Positions 1 through 6,735 of a DNA stretch of 6,967 nucleotides are shown here, one piece after another. How positions within the stretch are numbered: the stretch's first letter is position 1; each line of letters starts with the position of its first letter. The position numbers and the translations under genes were made by a program. The stretch comes from an uncultured Acholeplasma sp. (GTDB lineage Bacteria; Bacillota_I; Bacilli_A; Acholeplasmatales; Acholeplasmataceae). The notes under the pieces are model-generated. The model worked only from the letters and a program-made list of their open reading frames with translations, did not search any database and was not told the DNA's origin. The DNA lies in NCBI GenBank assembly GCA_937934685.1, contig CALGYU010000030.1, positions 1-6,967 of the forward strand. Direction: 5' to 3'.

Positions 1-50
1 CCAATCATACTTGCGACGGTTGGTGAAATGATCGTTCGTAATAAATGACC
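1..50. other. Segment not matching GlnRS; possible rearrangement or assembly chimera junction
   Basis: The GlnRS reading frame stays open here but encodes [17 protein letters not shown], which does not resemble the PxK...I.NY continuation that normally follows MAVID. Positions 1-54 contain 23 G or C bases (about 43%) and five CpG dinucleotides, clearly above the surrounding sequence. The change falls at a GATC (51-54), with another GATC at 30-33. The + strand reads [15 protein letters not shown] then stop, which faintly recalls the start of a sugar/nucleoside ABC permease segment; a second minus frame reads [17 protein letters not shown]. Neither is long enough to identify. A genuine but divergent GlnRS remains possible. 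Confidence 0.4.
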
Positions 51-1080
51 GATCAATAACTGCCATAGCTCTTTTAGCTACTTCTTGGAGGTTATCTCTA
101 ATAGCCGCCTCTAGCATGTCTTTGCTTACAACAGAGTTTACTTTAGATAGCCCTGTAGATAAAACAAAATTTCTAATAGCTTCTGGTGTATAACCTCTTC
201 TTCTAACACCGCTTAGTGTAGGCATTCTTGGGTCATCCCATCCAGTAACTAATTGACTGTCAACTAAATGTTTTAAGTATCTTTTACTCATGACTGTGTT
301 TTCAATACCTAAACGACCAAACTCAATTTGTCTTGGTGTTGATGGTATTTCAGTTTCTCTGACTACCCAATCATAAAGTGGTCTATGGTCTTCAAATTCT
401 AAAGAACATAGAGAGTGTGTGATGTTTTCAATAGCATCTTCTAATGGATGTGCATAATCATACATTGGATAGATACACCATTTTTTTCCTGTATTATGAT
501 GTTCTGCATAAGAAATACGGTATAAGACAGGATCTCTCATGTTCATATTAGGACTTTTCATATCAATTTTCGCTCTTAATACTTTTTCGCCTTCTTGATA
601 TACACCTTTTGCCATTTCTTCAAATAACTTAAGGTTTTCTTCTATACTTCTATTACGATAAGGTGATTCTTTCCCTGGTTCTGTAATACTGCCTCTATAC
701 TCTGCTATTTGCTCTGCTGATAAGTCATCTACAAACGCTAAACCTTTTTTTATAAGAATAATGGCTCTTTCATACATTTCAGTAAAGTAATCTGAAGCAT
801 ATAAAATATCATTTGGTTGATATCCTAACCATTTAACATCCTCTATGATAGCTTTTACATACTTATCTTCTTCTTTTTCAGGGTTTGTATCGTCAAATCT
901 TAAATTGGTTTTACCATCATATAGTTTGGCTAGTTCAAAGTTAGTGATGATTGCTCTAGCGTGACCGATGTGTAAAAAACCATTTGGTTCTGGCGGGAAT
1001 CGCGTGATGATTTCGGTGTGTTTACCACTTTTTAAATCTTCTTCCATAATTGTTTTAATAAAGTTTGATTGATCTTTCAT
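1..1080 (-). CDS. glnS: Glutaminyl-tRNA synthetase, partial (3' end beyond or broken at window edge)
   Basis: GlnRS is a cytoplasmic class I aminoacyl-tRNA synthetase that charges tRNA-Gln directly with glutamine. The 360 visible codons begin at an ATG with a good Shine-Dalgarno (AAAAGGTGA) ending about 5 nt upstream. The HIGH-type motif [13 protein letters not shown] lies at residues 29-41; the PEPNG form separates GlnRS from bacterial GluRS, which carries PSPTG. Further GlnRS hallmarks are [18 protein letters not shown] (207-224), [13 protein letters not shown] (226-238), the KMSKS-type loop VMSKR (263-267) and [18 protein letters not shown] (280-297). Family proteins run to roughly 550 residues, so the anticodon-binding beta-barrel domains are missing here. 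Homology is good up to RAMAVID (337-343); the usual PxK continuation is then absent and the last 17 codons look unrelated (see the separate entry). The gene starts 11 nt after the glycosyltransferase-acyltransferase stop and is probably cotranscribed with it. Most low-GC Gram-positives make Gln-tRNA through GatCAB instead. Identity is very sure; the 3' end is not. Confidence 0.96.
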   Translation of the reverse strand, partial: MKDQSNFIKTIMEEDLKSGKHTEIITRFPPEPNGFLHIGHARAIITNFELAKLYDGKTNLRFDDTNPEKEEDKYVKAIIEDVKWLGYQPNDILYASDYFTEMYERAIILIKKGLAFVDDLSAEQIAEYRGSITEPGKESPYRNRSIEENLKLFEEMAKGVYQEGEKVLRAKIDMKSPNMNMRDPVLYRISYAEHHNTGKKWCIYPMYDYAHPLEDAIENITHSLCSLEFEDHRPLYDWVVRETEIPSTPRQIEFGRLGIENTVMSKRYLKHLVDSQLVTGWDDPRMPTLSGVRRRGYTPEAIRNFVLSTGLSKVNSVVSKDMLEAAIRDNLQEVAKRAMAVIDRSFITNDHFTNRRKYDW

Positions 1081-1093
1081 ATTATCACCTTTT
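1081..1093 (-). promoter_or_regulatory. Ribosome binding site of glnS, overlapping the upstream stop codon
   Basis: The minus strand reads AAAAGGTGATAAT directly before the glnS ATG, giving an AGGTGA core about 5 nt from the start. Its first bases overlap the TAA stop of the upstream gene, so translation of the two genes is probably coupled. The same 13-mer precedes the glycosyltransferase-acyltransferase start (2878-2890). Confidence 0.8.
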
Positions 1094-2876
1094 AAATGAG
1101 TTTATTCATTGCTTCTTCTGTTTCTATTTTTAATTTTTCTAACGCGTTTTTAGAATTTAAACTGTAATCTGGAAACATGGGTTTGCCTACGTTTAAAATA
1201 ATTTTCTTCTTTTTTCTGCCTTCTTTATCTTGAAAGTTGATTCTAATTGGGATAATTGGAACCGATGAGTCTACTGCTAATTTGAAGGCTCCTTTTTTAA
1301 AGTTTCTTAATTTTTCATCTTCTTTAATTAATTCCCCTTCCGGGAAGAAATGGATGTATTTTCCTTTTCTGGCCTGTTTAGATAATTCGTTAAAAAAGAT
1401 TCTGTTTTCTAAAATAGTTTCTGGTGTTGGAACAGAACCTAGCGCTCTAACAAGTTGACCAATAACTGGTTTTTCAAAATTTTCTTTCATGCCCGTAAAT
1501 ACAACTTTTTTAGGAAATGCGGCGATACCCGACATGACTGAATCTAAGGTGTGGACATGATTTGAAACTAAAACAGCGCCGCCTTTGATTTGCTTTAAGT
1601 TTTTCTTGTTTTTAATTTTTACCTTTAAATGTATTTTATTGTATACCATTAAAATAGGTACCACCAAGTAATAAAAGAAGGTTGTTAGTGTTCTAACTGT
1701 TTTGGTCTTCTTAACTTGTTTGGTTATTTTTTTACCCGTCTTACTTTTAGATAATTTATTGTTTTTATGGTCTTTAATTGCTTCTTGAAGCATTTCTTCA
1801 AATCTTTTAACTGCCTTGTTTAAATGATATTTAGAACCTGAATTAGCATAGATTTTTTCCATTCTTTTTCTTTCTTCTTCATGTTCTAGCCAGTATTCCA
1901 TTTTTTCTTTTAGACTATCTGGGTTTCCTGCTTCAAATAAGCTGCGCTCATCTAAGGCAAACTGTGGGGTCGCGCTTTTAGGTGAATTAGCGATAATTGG
2001 TACTCTACCTGATGAAATGGCTTCTAAGCAAGAAATAGCTTCAATTTCTATATCTGCAGCATGAATATATAAGTCTTGTTCATGGATTTTTTTAATGAGT
2101 TCTTCTTTGTTAAAAAAACCAAATTCAACTGAGACCCCTAATTTTTTAGCTAAATTTTCAATGCTTTTTCTTTTAGGACCGGCCCCTGCAAAGGTTAATT
2201 GAATGTTGTCTTTGTATTTGCTTTTTGCGACTGCATGTAAAATAACGTCTTGTCTTTTTTCAGCCGATAATCTACCAATCATCATGATTTGATATTTATC
2301 GGTTTTATTGGTTTTTTCTTTATACGCAAAGTCATCATCTATACCGTTTGAAATCACGTGTAGTTGATTAGGATATTTATTTCTTTTTAGTTCGTTTGCA
2401 ATAAAGTTTGATGGGCAATGAACGTGTCTGGTTTTTTTAAAAAATCTTTTAAAGTGTTTGTATATGATGGGTGATAATACTTTTTTAAAGCGTTTCATTC
2501 CCGCACCATAAATAACGTTTTCTGGTTGAACGTGAAATGCGCTAGTTACTGGTATATCTAGTTTTTTTGCAAGTTTGATGGCTTCTTTTGATGTTTTCCA
2601 TGGCATAAAGGCATGGATGACGTCGGCACCTTCAAAGGCACTTTTAAGTACTTTTTTATTTGGTTTAGAAAATGTAATGTTTTGTCCTTTTGCAACATCA
2701 CTTACGACTGGGATATATCTTGTTTTTAACGTGTATATGTCTTCTCCTGTAACGTCGTTTGTGACAATTCTTACCTCATGACCAAAGGTTCTGAGTTTTT
2801 CTGCGAATCTATGTGCTGTGATCATTGTGCCATTGGTTAAACTCTTATAGTTGTCAATGATAAAAACAATAACCAT
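1092..2876 (-). CDS. GT4 glycosyltransferase fused to a PlsC-type acyltransferase
   Basis: This 594-residue protein joins two membrane-lipid enzyme types. Residues 1 to about 370 are a GT-B fold, family 4 glycosyltransferase: N-terminal VIVFIIDNY and a glycine-rich-loop-like NGT (15-17), IHAFMPW (87-93), [10 protein letters not shown] (154-163), SNGID (176-180), the [10 protein letters not shown] nucleotide-sugar segment (201-210), and an EX7E retaining-GT motif formed by E277 and E285. A very basic linker (about 366-395) and a hydrophobic stretch (397-413) lead to an LPLAT/PlsC domain (about 415-594) with the HX4D catalytic motif at H440-D445 (NHVHTLD) and FPEGE at 511-515. It probably acts at the inner membrane face, glycosylating a lipid and transferring an acyl chain to a glycerolipid; exact substrates cannot be read. 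The start is set at VIVFIIDNY because it has a good Shine-Dalgarno; an in-frame ATG 31 codons upstream lies inside the preceding terminator. glnS follows after 11 nt. Domain calls are firm; the joint function is inference. Confidence 0.93.
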   Translation of the reverse strand: MVIVFIIDNYKSLTNGTMITAHRFAEKLRTFGHEVRIVTNDVTGEDIYTLKTRYIPVVSDVAKGQNITFSKPNKKVLKSAFEGADVIHAFMPWKTSKEAIKLAKKLDIPVTSAFHVQPENVIYGAGMKRFKKVLSPIIYKHFKRFFKKTRHVHCPSNFIANELKRNKYPNQLHVISNGIDDDFAYKEKTNKTDKYQIMMIGRLSAEKRQDVILHAVAKSKYKDNIQLTFAGAGPKRKSIENLAKKLGVSVEFGFFNKEELIKKIHEQDLYIHAADIEIEAISCLEAISSGRVPIIANSPKSATPQFALDERSLFEAGNPDSLKEKMEYWLEHEEERKRMEKIYANSGSKYHLNKAVKRFEEMLQEAIKDHKNNKLSKSKTGKKITKQVKKTKTVRTLTTFFYYLVVPILMVYNKIHLKVKIKNKKNLKQIKGGAVLVSNHVHTLDSVMSGIAAFPKKVVFTGMKENFEKPVIGQLVRALGSVPTPETILENRIFFNELSKQARKGKYIHFFPEGELIKEDEKLRNFKKGAFKLAVDSSVPIIPIRINFQDKEGRKKKKIILNVGKPMFPDYSLNSKNALEKLKIETEEAMNKLI

Positions 2877-2877
2877 A

Positions 2878-2890
2878 ATTATCACCTTTT
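2878..2890 (-). promoter_or_regulatory. Ribosome binding site deciding the glycosyltransferase-acyltransferase start
   Basis: The minus strand reads AAAAGGTGATAAT one base before the ATG at 2876, with the AGGTGA core about 6 nt from the start. This supports the shorter start, which also matches the usual N-terminus of GT4 enzymes. Confidence 0.8.
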
Positions 2891-2910
2891 CCCTTTTTCT
2901 TTGCCCCATA

Positions 2911-2939
2911 ATTTTACCATATTTTATGTTTTTTTCATA
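2911..2939 (-). promoter_or_regulatory. Probable extended -10 promoter for the glycosyltransferase-acyltransferase/glnS unit
   Basis: On the minus strand TGGTAAAAT gives a TGn-extended -10 with hexamer TAAAAT at 2916-2911. At 17 bp spacing the -35 position holds TATGAA (2939-2934), a poor match to TTGACA, so the extended -10 would have to compensate. The predicted start near 2904 leaves a leader of about 28 nt. The site sits just downstream of the terminator of the preceding gene, where a new promoter is needed. Confidence 0.5.
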
Positions 2940-2955
2940 GTGCGTACTTGATTTT

Positions 2956-2981
2956 AAAAAAAGACGCATAAAGCGTCTTTT
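2956..2981 (-). terminator. Rho-independent terminator after the 557-residue protein gene
   Basis: A perfect 9-bp stem pairs 2973-2981 with 2959-2967 (on the minus strand AAAAGACGC and GCGTCTTTT) around a 5-nt loop. On the minus strand it runs into seven consecutive T bases (2962-2956). It begins 21 nt past the stop codon at 3003 and separates the t6A/membrane-protein unit from the lipid-enzyme/glnS unit. Confidence 0.9.
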
Positions 2982-3002
2982 CTCAATCTTTTTTAGATGG
3001 CA

Positions 3003-4676
3003 TTAAGGTGTTTGACCTAATGCTGCTAGGATATCTGAAAGATCAATACCTTTGTCTTGTAATTCGTTTGCGATGGTTTCGTATAGTTCTTCTTTTTGAG
3101 CTTCGTCTAATTCATTAACGTACTCTAGAATATCTTCAACTGGTGCAGTGGTATCAATATCAAATCCATTGTTTGGATCATTGTTAATGATATCTAAAAT
3201 GTCTTTGATTTCATTTTTGATTTCATTTAATGTTTCTTGATTTTCTGGTCTGATTTTAAATCTTAATTTTGCATTTAAAACAAGAATTTCTTCTACGGTA
3301 GTTCCTGTTTGAACAAACTCTGCCATAAAGTCTTTTAAGATGATTTCATTTTCTTCTACCACGATTTTATCACTTGTTAGGGCATCTTTTAGAATTTGTT
3401 GTAAGTTTATCCATAACTCAGAAGTGGTTTCTATGTTTGTTTCTCCAATATCTATACTAGTTACTTCAAAGATTAGGTCAGCAGGGTTTTGTGTTGATGC
3501 CTTAGGTAAAACATTAACCACGATTTCAGCTATGAAGTTATTAGCTTCTTCGTTAGCTAATTCAAATCTAATGCTTAACTTCATTACTCCAGGTTCTAGT
3601 TTGGTTAGAATTGGTTTCATGGTGACTTTAAAGTTTTTACCTCCTAATGGAAGTTCTTTTTCTAATAGTGTTTCTTGGTTTAAATAGTAGTTTAATATTT
3701 CGTTTAATTCTTTTTCATGAATGTCTAAATTGACATATTCGCTATCTGAAGATAGTGCAGAAACTAAGATACTGGTAAGTTGCCCTTTAATGACTTGAAA
3801 GACTTCTTCTTCCGTTTCTAACTGTCTAATATCTTCATTAAGTTCTAGTCTTGCTTTTAGATCGCCTAGTGCTATTTCTAATCCTATTTTTGATTCACCA
3901 ATGTAAATGTTTAAAATATCAATAGCTTTAATAAGCTCCATTAACATGCCCATGGTTTGGTCTTCTTCTCCTACGGTTTCTAAGAAACTGTAGAGTTCTT
4001 GTCTGGATACTGTTAAGACTCTTTTTTCTGCATCAAAATGACCGACTGGTAATTTTTCATTGATCATTTCACTTAAATCGATGTTTTGTAGTTTGATAAG
4101 ACCTGTTCGTGCTAGATTATAGATCCAATTGGCAGAAAGATTACCAATACTTATTTTTTTAATGGTTAAAGTAATGATATCACTTTCTTCTACTACGGTC
4201 ATTTCTATTCTTAAGCTTGTTTTGTAAACAAAAAATGATGCTAATTCTATGTCTGCGCTTGTTTTTAAAATGATGGTGTCTTGATTGTATTCAAGCCAAG
4301 CCCCTTTAAATCCTACCATGTTGTTAACTAGTTTAGCAGCGTATTTACTGTCTTTGGCCTCAACATCTGGGTTTAAGTAGTCAGGGTTAAACATTTGATT
4401 TTCTGCACTCATTTTTACAAACATATCTTTAATGGTTGCGTTGATGTTTTCACCTTCAACACCGACAATTAATTTATCTTGTGTGTCGCTTTTTAGAAAA
4501 TCATCTAATGAGATTGCAACGTTTTCTTCGATACTTTGAATTTCTTGATAGTCTTCTATTTTTGGTGCTTCATCTTTATACATAAATCCTAGTAGTGTGA
4601 TCGGTAAAATAAGTAGGATTAGTAGAAAAACAAAGATGTATTTGATTAATTTAAAAACAAGTTTAAATAAAAACAT
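3003..4676 (-). CDS. Membrane-anchored extracytoplasmic protein, tandem YpmS/DUF2140-like units, function unknown
   Basis: I do not recognise a characterised homologue. The 557-residue product has one strongly hydrophobic segment (about 11-32) after a Lys-containing start, with no lipobox Cys, so an N-terminal membrane anchor with an outside, acidic C-terminal body is likely. The body appears to contain two similar units, about 66-282 and 312-479. Each opens with a beta strand and a helix of the form hhxxxxExxINxxI (LIVGVEGENINATIKDMF; VNLDIHEKELNEILNYYL). Each continues with long amphipathic strands to an I(S/D)IG element (176-179, 408-411) and ends with an alternating-strand segment (LEIALGDLKARLEL; LVLNAKLRFKI). 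This order resembles the YpmS/DUF2140 family of single-pass Firmicute proteins, but the match is from pattern memory only. The tail (480-557) is acidic and helical (ETLNEIKNEIKDILDII; DEAQKEELYETIANEL). GGGAGGTGG sits 4 nt before the ATG. It lies 64 nt after tsaD and is followed by a terminator. The gene is sure; the family is tentative. Confidence 0.88.
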   Translation of the reverse strand: MFLFKLVFKLIKYIFVFLLILLILPITLLGFMYKDEAPKIEDYQEIQSIEENVAISLDDFLKSDTQDKLIVGVEGENINATIKDMFVKMSAENQMFNPDYLNPDVEAKDSKYAAKLVNNMVGFKGAWLEYNQDTIILKTSADIELASFFVYKTSLRIEMTVVEESDIITLTIKKISIGNLSANWIYNLARTGLIKLQNIDLSEMINEKLPVGHFDAEKRVLTVSRQELYSFLETVGEEDQTMGMLMELIKAIDILNIYIGESKIGLEIALGDLKARLELNEDIRQLETEEEVFQVIKGQLTSILVSALSSDSEYVNLDIHEKELNEILNYYLNQETLLEKELPLGGKNFKVTMKPILTKLEPGVMKLSIRFELANEEANNFIAEIVVNVLPKASTQNPADLIFEVTSIDIGETNIETTSELWINLQQILKDALTSDKIVVEENEIILKDFMAEFVQTGTTVEEILVLNAKLRFKIRPENQETLNEIKNEIKDILDIINNDPNNGFDIDTTAPVEDILEYVNELDEAQKEELYETIANELQDKGIDLSDILAALGQTP

Positions 4677-4680
4677 AGTT

Positions 4681-4689
4681 CCACCTCCC
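4681..4689 (-). promoter_or_regulatory. Strong ribosome binding site of the 557-residue protein gene
   Basis: GGGAGGTGG on the minus strand lies 4 nt upstream of the ATG and is the best Shine-Dalgarno match in the window, which suggests efficient translation and fixes this start. Confidence 0.85.
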
Positions 4690-4712
4690 GTGGTAATGAT
4701 ATTTCATACTTT

Positions 4713-4718
4713 ATTCTA
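4713..4718 (-). promoter_or_regulatory. Possible extended -10 promoter upstream of the 557-residue protein gene
   Basis: The minus strand reads TGATAGAAT, a TGn-extended -10 with hexamer TAGAAT. No recognisable -35 lies 16-18 bp upstream; that region is instead a perfect AT-only palindrome (4721-4736). A start near 4706 would give a leader of about 30 nt. There is no GC-rich terminator between tsaD and this gene, so read-through from the t6A operon is also likely. Confidence 0.4.
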
Positions 4719-4720
4719 TC

Positions 4721-4736
4721 ATATTTTTAAAAATAT
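4721..4736. repeat. Perfect 16-bp AT-only palindrome between tsaD and the next gene
   Basis: ATATTTTTAAAAATAT reads identically on both strands. It lies 4 nt past the tsaD stop and immediately upstream of the candidate -10. With no G or C in the stem it would be a poor terminator; an UP-element-like or regulator-binding role is possible but not shown. Confidence 0.5.
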
Positions 4737-4740
4737 AGTT

Positions 4741-5739
4741 TTAATTTGCGATAGGAAGTGTAGAGTCGCCTTTGATGAAATAATTTTTTTCTGCTTTCTT
4801 TTTTTGATTTTGATAATATGCTGCAATTCCGATCATTGCGGCTTGGTCTGTACAATATTTAATGCTTGGTATAATGATTTCTATGTCAGTAATTTCTTTT
4901 CTTAGTTTTTCTCTTAATCCTTTATTCGCTGCAACTCCTCCTGCCACAATGATTTGTTTGGCTTGATATGTTTGAGCAGCCTTTTTGGTTTTCTCAACTA
5001 AGACGTCTGTCACACTTTCTTGGAATGATTTGCACATATTTTCAACATGGATGGTTTCATTTTTTTGATTGGCATTATGTACTAAGTTAATAACTGCACT
5101 TTTTAAACCTGAAAAACTAAAATTAAATTCCTCTGGGTTTAAAAATGCCCTAGGTAATTTATAGGTATCTTCTCCAAGATGAGCCAACTTATCTACAATA
5201 GGTCCCCCTGGATAACTTAGTCCAAGTGTTCTAGCAACTTTATCGTATGCTTCACCTACAGCATCATCTAGTGTTGTTCCTAAAAGTTTAATATCTAGGT
5301 GATCTTTCATATATAAAAGTTCTGTATGCCCCCCTGAAACCAATAAGATGACTGCAGGAAATTTCATTTCGTTTTCAATTTGAGATGCATAGATGTGTCC
5401 TAGTAGGTGATTAACTCCCATGATTGGTTTATCATGACTGTAGGCAAACGCAACTGCGGCATTAATGCCTACTAAAAGTGCGCCTATTAATCCTGGTCCT
5501 TGTGTTACCGCAACAAAATCGATGTCATCTATTTTGATATTTGCTTGTTTGATGGCTTGTTCAAAAACTTGTGTCATATGTTCAACATGTTGTCTTGAGG
5601 CCACTTCCGGTACGACGCCACCAAAGACTTTATGTATATCAATTTGGGAAAGTACGATGTTTGATAAAACTTCTTTTCCGTTTTTAGTAATTGCAACACT
5701 GGTTTCATCACAGCTTGATTCTACTGATAATATAATCAT
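4741..5739 (-). CDS. tsaD: tRNA N6-adenosine threonylcarbamoyltransferase TsaD
   Basis: TsaD (YgjD/Kae1, ASKHA fold) transfers the threonylcarbamoyl group from threonylcarbamoyl-AMP to N6 of A37 in tRNAs reading ANN codons, working with TsaB and TsaE in the cytoplasm. The 332-residue product is full length for the bacterial family. Visible landmarks are the start [12 protein letters not shown] (3-14), ASRQH (47-51), QGPGLIGAL (80-88), the metal ligands H111 and H115 in NHLLGH, VSGGHTE (134-140), [13 protein letters not shown] (158-170), YPGGP (176-180), [10 protein letters not shown] (207-216), VAGGVAAN (265-272) and a third likely metal ligand D298 in CTDQAAMIG. The start is placed at MIILSVESS because this is the family N-terminus and GAAGGA (5750-5745) lies 5 nt before it; an in-frame ATG 13 codons upstream would overlap rimI by 38 nt. 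The rimI stop and this ATG are separated by one base. No key residue is missing. Confidence 0.98.
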   Translation of the reverse strand: MIILSVESSCDETSVAITKNGKEVLSNIVLSQIDIHKVFGGVVPEVASRQHVEHMTQVFEQAIKQANIKIDDIDFVAVTQGPGLIGALLVGINAAVAFAYSHDKPIMGVNHLLGHIYASQIENEMKFPAVILLVSGGHTELLYMKDHLDIKLLGTTLDDAVGEAYDKVARTLGLSYPGGPIVDKLAHLGEDTYKLPRAFLNPEEFNFSFSGLKSAVINLVHNANQKNETIHVENMCKSFQESVTDVLVEKTKKAAQTYQAKQIIVAGGVAANKGLREKLRKEITDIEIIIPSIKYCTDQAAMIGIAAYYQNQKKKAEKNYFIKGDSTLPIAN

Positions 5740-5740
5740 T

Positions 5741-6172
5741 TTAATCCTTCTTCCATAAAAATATATACGCATCTTCATTAGGGTAATAGTTTGGTTTTGT
5801 TAGTATTTTTTCAAATCCTAATGTTTGGTATAGCTTTTGAGCGTTATGGTTGGATGCTCTAACTTCTAAAATAACGCTTTTTATTGTTCTTGTTTCAACT
5901 TCATTAATTAATGTTTGGAGTAGTTTGGTGCCAATGCCTTGTTTTTGAAACTCTTTTTCTACAACAATGTTTAGAATTTCTGCATGATCTTCAAAAATTC
6001 TTGCACTTAAATAACCTATAAGTTTTTCTTCTTTCTCATAACCAATCATATAGGTGTATGGATTGGTGTTAAGTTCTTGTTTCAAAAAGTCATAACCTAA
6101 GGTTTGGGTTAAATGTTTTTCTTCTAGTTTTACAATGGTTTCTAGATTTTCAATGGTTATTTTTTTGATCAT
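5741..6172 (-). CDS. rimI: RimI-type GNAT N-acetyltransferase (ribosomal protein bS18 alanine acetyltransferase family)
   Basis: This is a single-domain GNAT enzyme of 143 residues that would use acetyl-CoA to acetylate a protein N-terminus; in E. coli RimI modifies the N-terminal alanine of ribosomal protein S18. The acetyl-CoA pyrophosphate-binding loop is QKQGIG (76-81, the Q/RxxGxG pattern), preceded by the ILNIVV strand (66-71). The C-terminal half has the RimI-like [18 protein letters not shown] (103-120), then [11 protein letters not shown] (128-138). Its place between tsaB and tsaD is the classic Firmicute arrangement and is the main reason for choosing RimI over another GNAT. The ATG overlaps tsaB by 23 nt and has a modest Shine-Dalgarno GGAAAG (6183-6178) 5 nt upstream, so coupled translation is likely. 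The true substrate is inferred from family and context. Confidence 0.93.
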   Translation of the reverse strand: MIKKITIENLETIVKLEEKHLTQTLGYDFLKQELNTNPYTYMIGYEKEEKLIGYLSARIFEDHAEILNIVVEKEFQKQGIGTKLLQTLINEVETRTIKSVILEVRASNHNAQKLYQTLGFEKILTKPNYYPNEDAYIFLWKKD

Positions 6173-6734
6173 GGTTTCTTTCCGCTTCTGTGATTCTTAA
6201 ATAGTTTGGTGTCAATTCATGTGGGTTTTCTACCAGCATAAAATGATGACTTATTTTGCTTAAATCTATTTTGATGGTCTCATGATCAATGATGATATGA
6301 TTTGGATGTTTCATCAGTTCATCGATATGATAGAGTCCTTCTTTTAAAATGAGTTCTGATTGGTCGTATCCACCACTAAAGTAGTTTTGGTTTCGTGCAT
6401 CGATCATGGCGGTTATCTTTCCATCATAACCACTGGTTAAAAGTTGTAGGCTACTGATGGTATAAAGAGGTATTTTGTTGGTGTAAGCAAGCATTTTTGC
6501 TGTCATAACTGCAACCCTTAATCCTGTATAAGATCCTGGTCCTACCCCAACGATGATTTGATCAATTTCTTTAATAGAGGTTTTTCCTTCTTTTAAAGTT
6601 TCATCGATTAAAGGAATCATGTATGCAGAGTGATCTTTTTTACCTAGTCTGGTTTTAATAATTTCTGGTTGTCCTGTAACAGAAAGTATGACAATTTGGG
6701 TGTCTGTTGAGACGTCTATGATTAATTTTCTCAT
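6150..6734 (-). CDS. tsaB: tRNA threonylcarbamoyladenosine biosynthesis protein TsaB
   Basis: TsaB (YeaZ) is a catalytically inactive ASKHA paralogue of TsaD that dimerises with it and bridges to TsaE in the bacterial t6A complex. The 194-residue product shows the family start KLIIDVST (3-10), the signature GVGPGSYTGLRV (63-74), MIDARNQNYF (110-119) and the C-terminal PNYLRITEAE (176-185). It is somewhat shorter than the usual 220-235 residues, mainly in the less conserved C-terminal half, but nothing essential appears lost. The ATG follows the tsaE stop by one base (TAA-A-ATG) with AGGA (6745-6742) 7 nt upstream. It ends at TGA inside the start of rimI. Because the product is full length and the TGA falls where the family ends, TGA is a stop in this organism. 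Confidence 0.96.
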   Translation of the reverse strand: MRKLIIDVSTDTQIVILSVTGQPEIIKTRLGKKDHSAYMIPLIDETLKEGKTSIKEIDQIIVGVGPGSYTGLRVAVMTAKMLAYTNKIPLYTISSLQLLTSGYDGKITAMIDARNQNYFSGGYDQSELILKEGLYHIDELMKHPNHIIIDHETIKIDLSKISHHFMLVENPHELTPNYLRITEAERNHDQKNNH

Positions 6735-6735
6735 T

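Noticed and set aside
1237..1458. Plus-strand open frame of 73 codons
   Set aside because: It is antisense to the conserved acyltransferase domain, has no Shine-Dalgarno and its product looks like a reverse-complement shadow.
2877..2969. N-terminal extension of the glycosyltransferase-acyltransferase (31 extra residues from an upstream in-frame ATG)
   Set aside because: The upstream ATG lies in the terminator hairpin loop region with no ribosome binding site; the extension would cross the promoter, is basic and unlike GT4 N-termini, while the ATG at 2876 has a strong AGGTGA.
2956..2981. Terminator hairpin as a small RNA or attenuator for the downstream gene
   Set aside because: It lies 21 nt after a stop codon with a T-run in the direction of transcription, and the downstream gene has its own promoter candidate; no competing antiterminator fold was seen.
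3340..3687. Plus-strand open frame of 115 codons
   Set aside because: It lies wholly antisense inside the 557-residue gene, with Ser-rich shadow composition and no ribosome binding site.
4597..4905. Plus-strand open frame of 102 codons crossing the gap between tsaD and the surface-protein gene
   Set aside because: It is mostly antisense to two well-supported genes, and its Phe/Ile/Cys-rich composition is typical of reading Lys/Glu/Asn-rich coding DNA backwards.
5465..5758. Plus-strand open frame of 97 codons with several Cys residues
   Set aside because: It is antisense to the highly conserved N-terminal half of tsaD; the Cys codons are complements of Ala/Thr codons there.
5740..5778. 13-residue N-terminal extension of TsaD
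   Set aside because: It overlaps the end of rimI, does not match the conserved TsaD start, and the ATG at 5739 has a well-placed GAAGGA.
6150..6152. TGA in the tsaB frame as a possible Trp codon (Mycoplasma-type code 4)
   Set aside because: TsaB is complete at this point, the next gene starts there, and the Trp codons checked in the window are TGG, so TGA acts as a stop.
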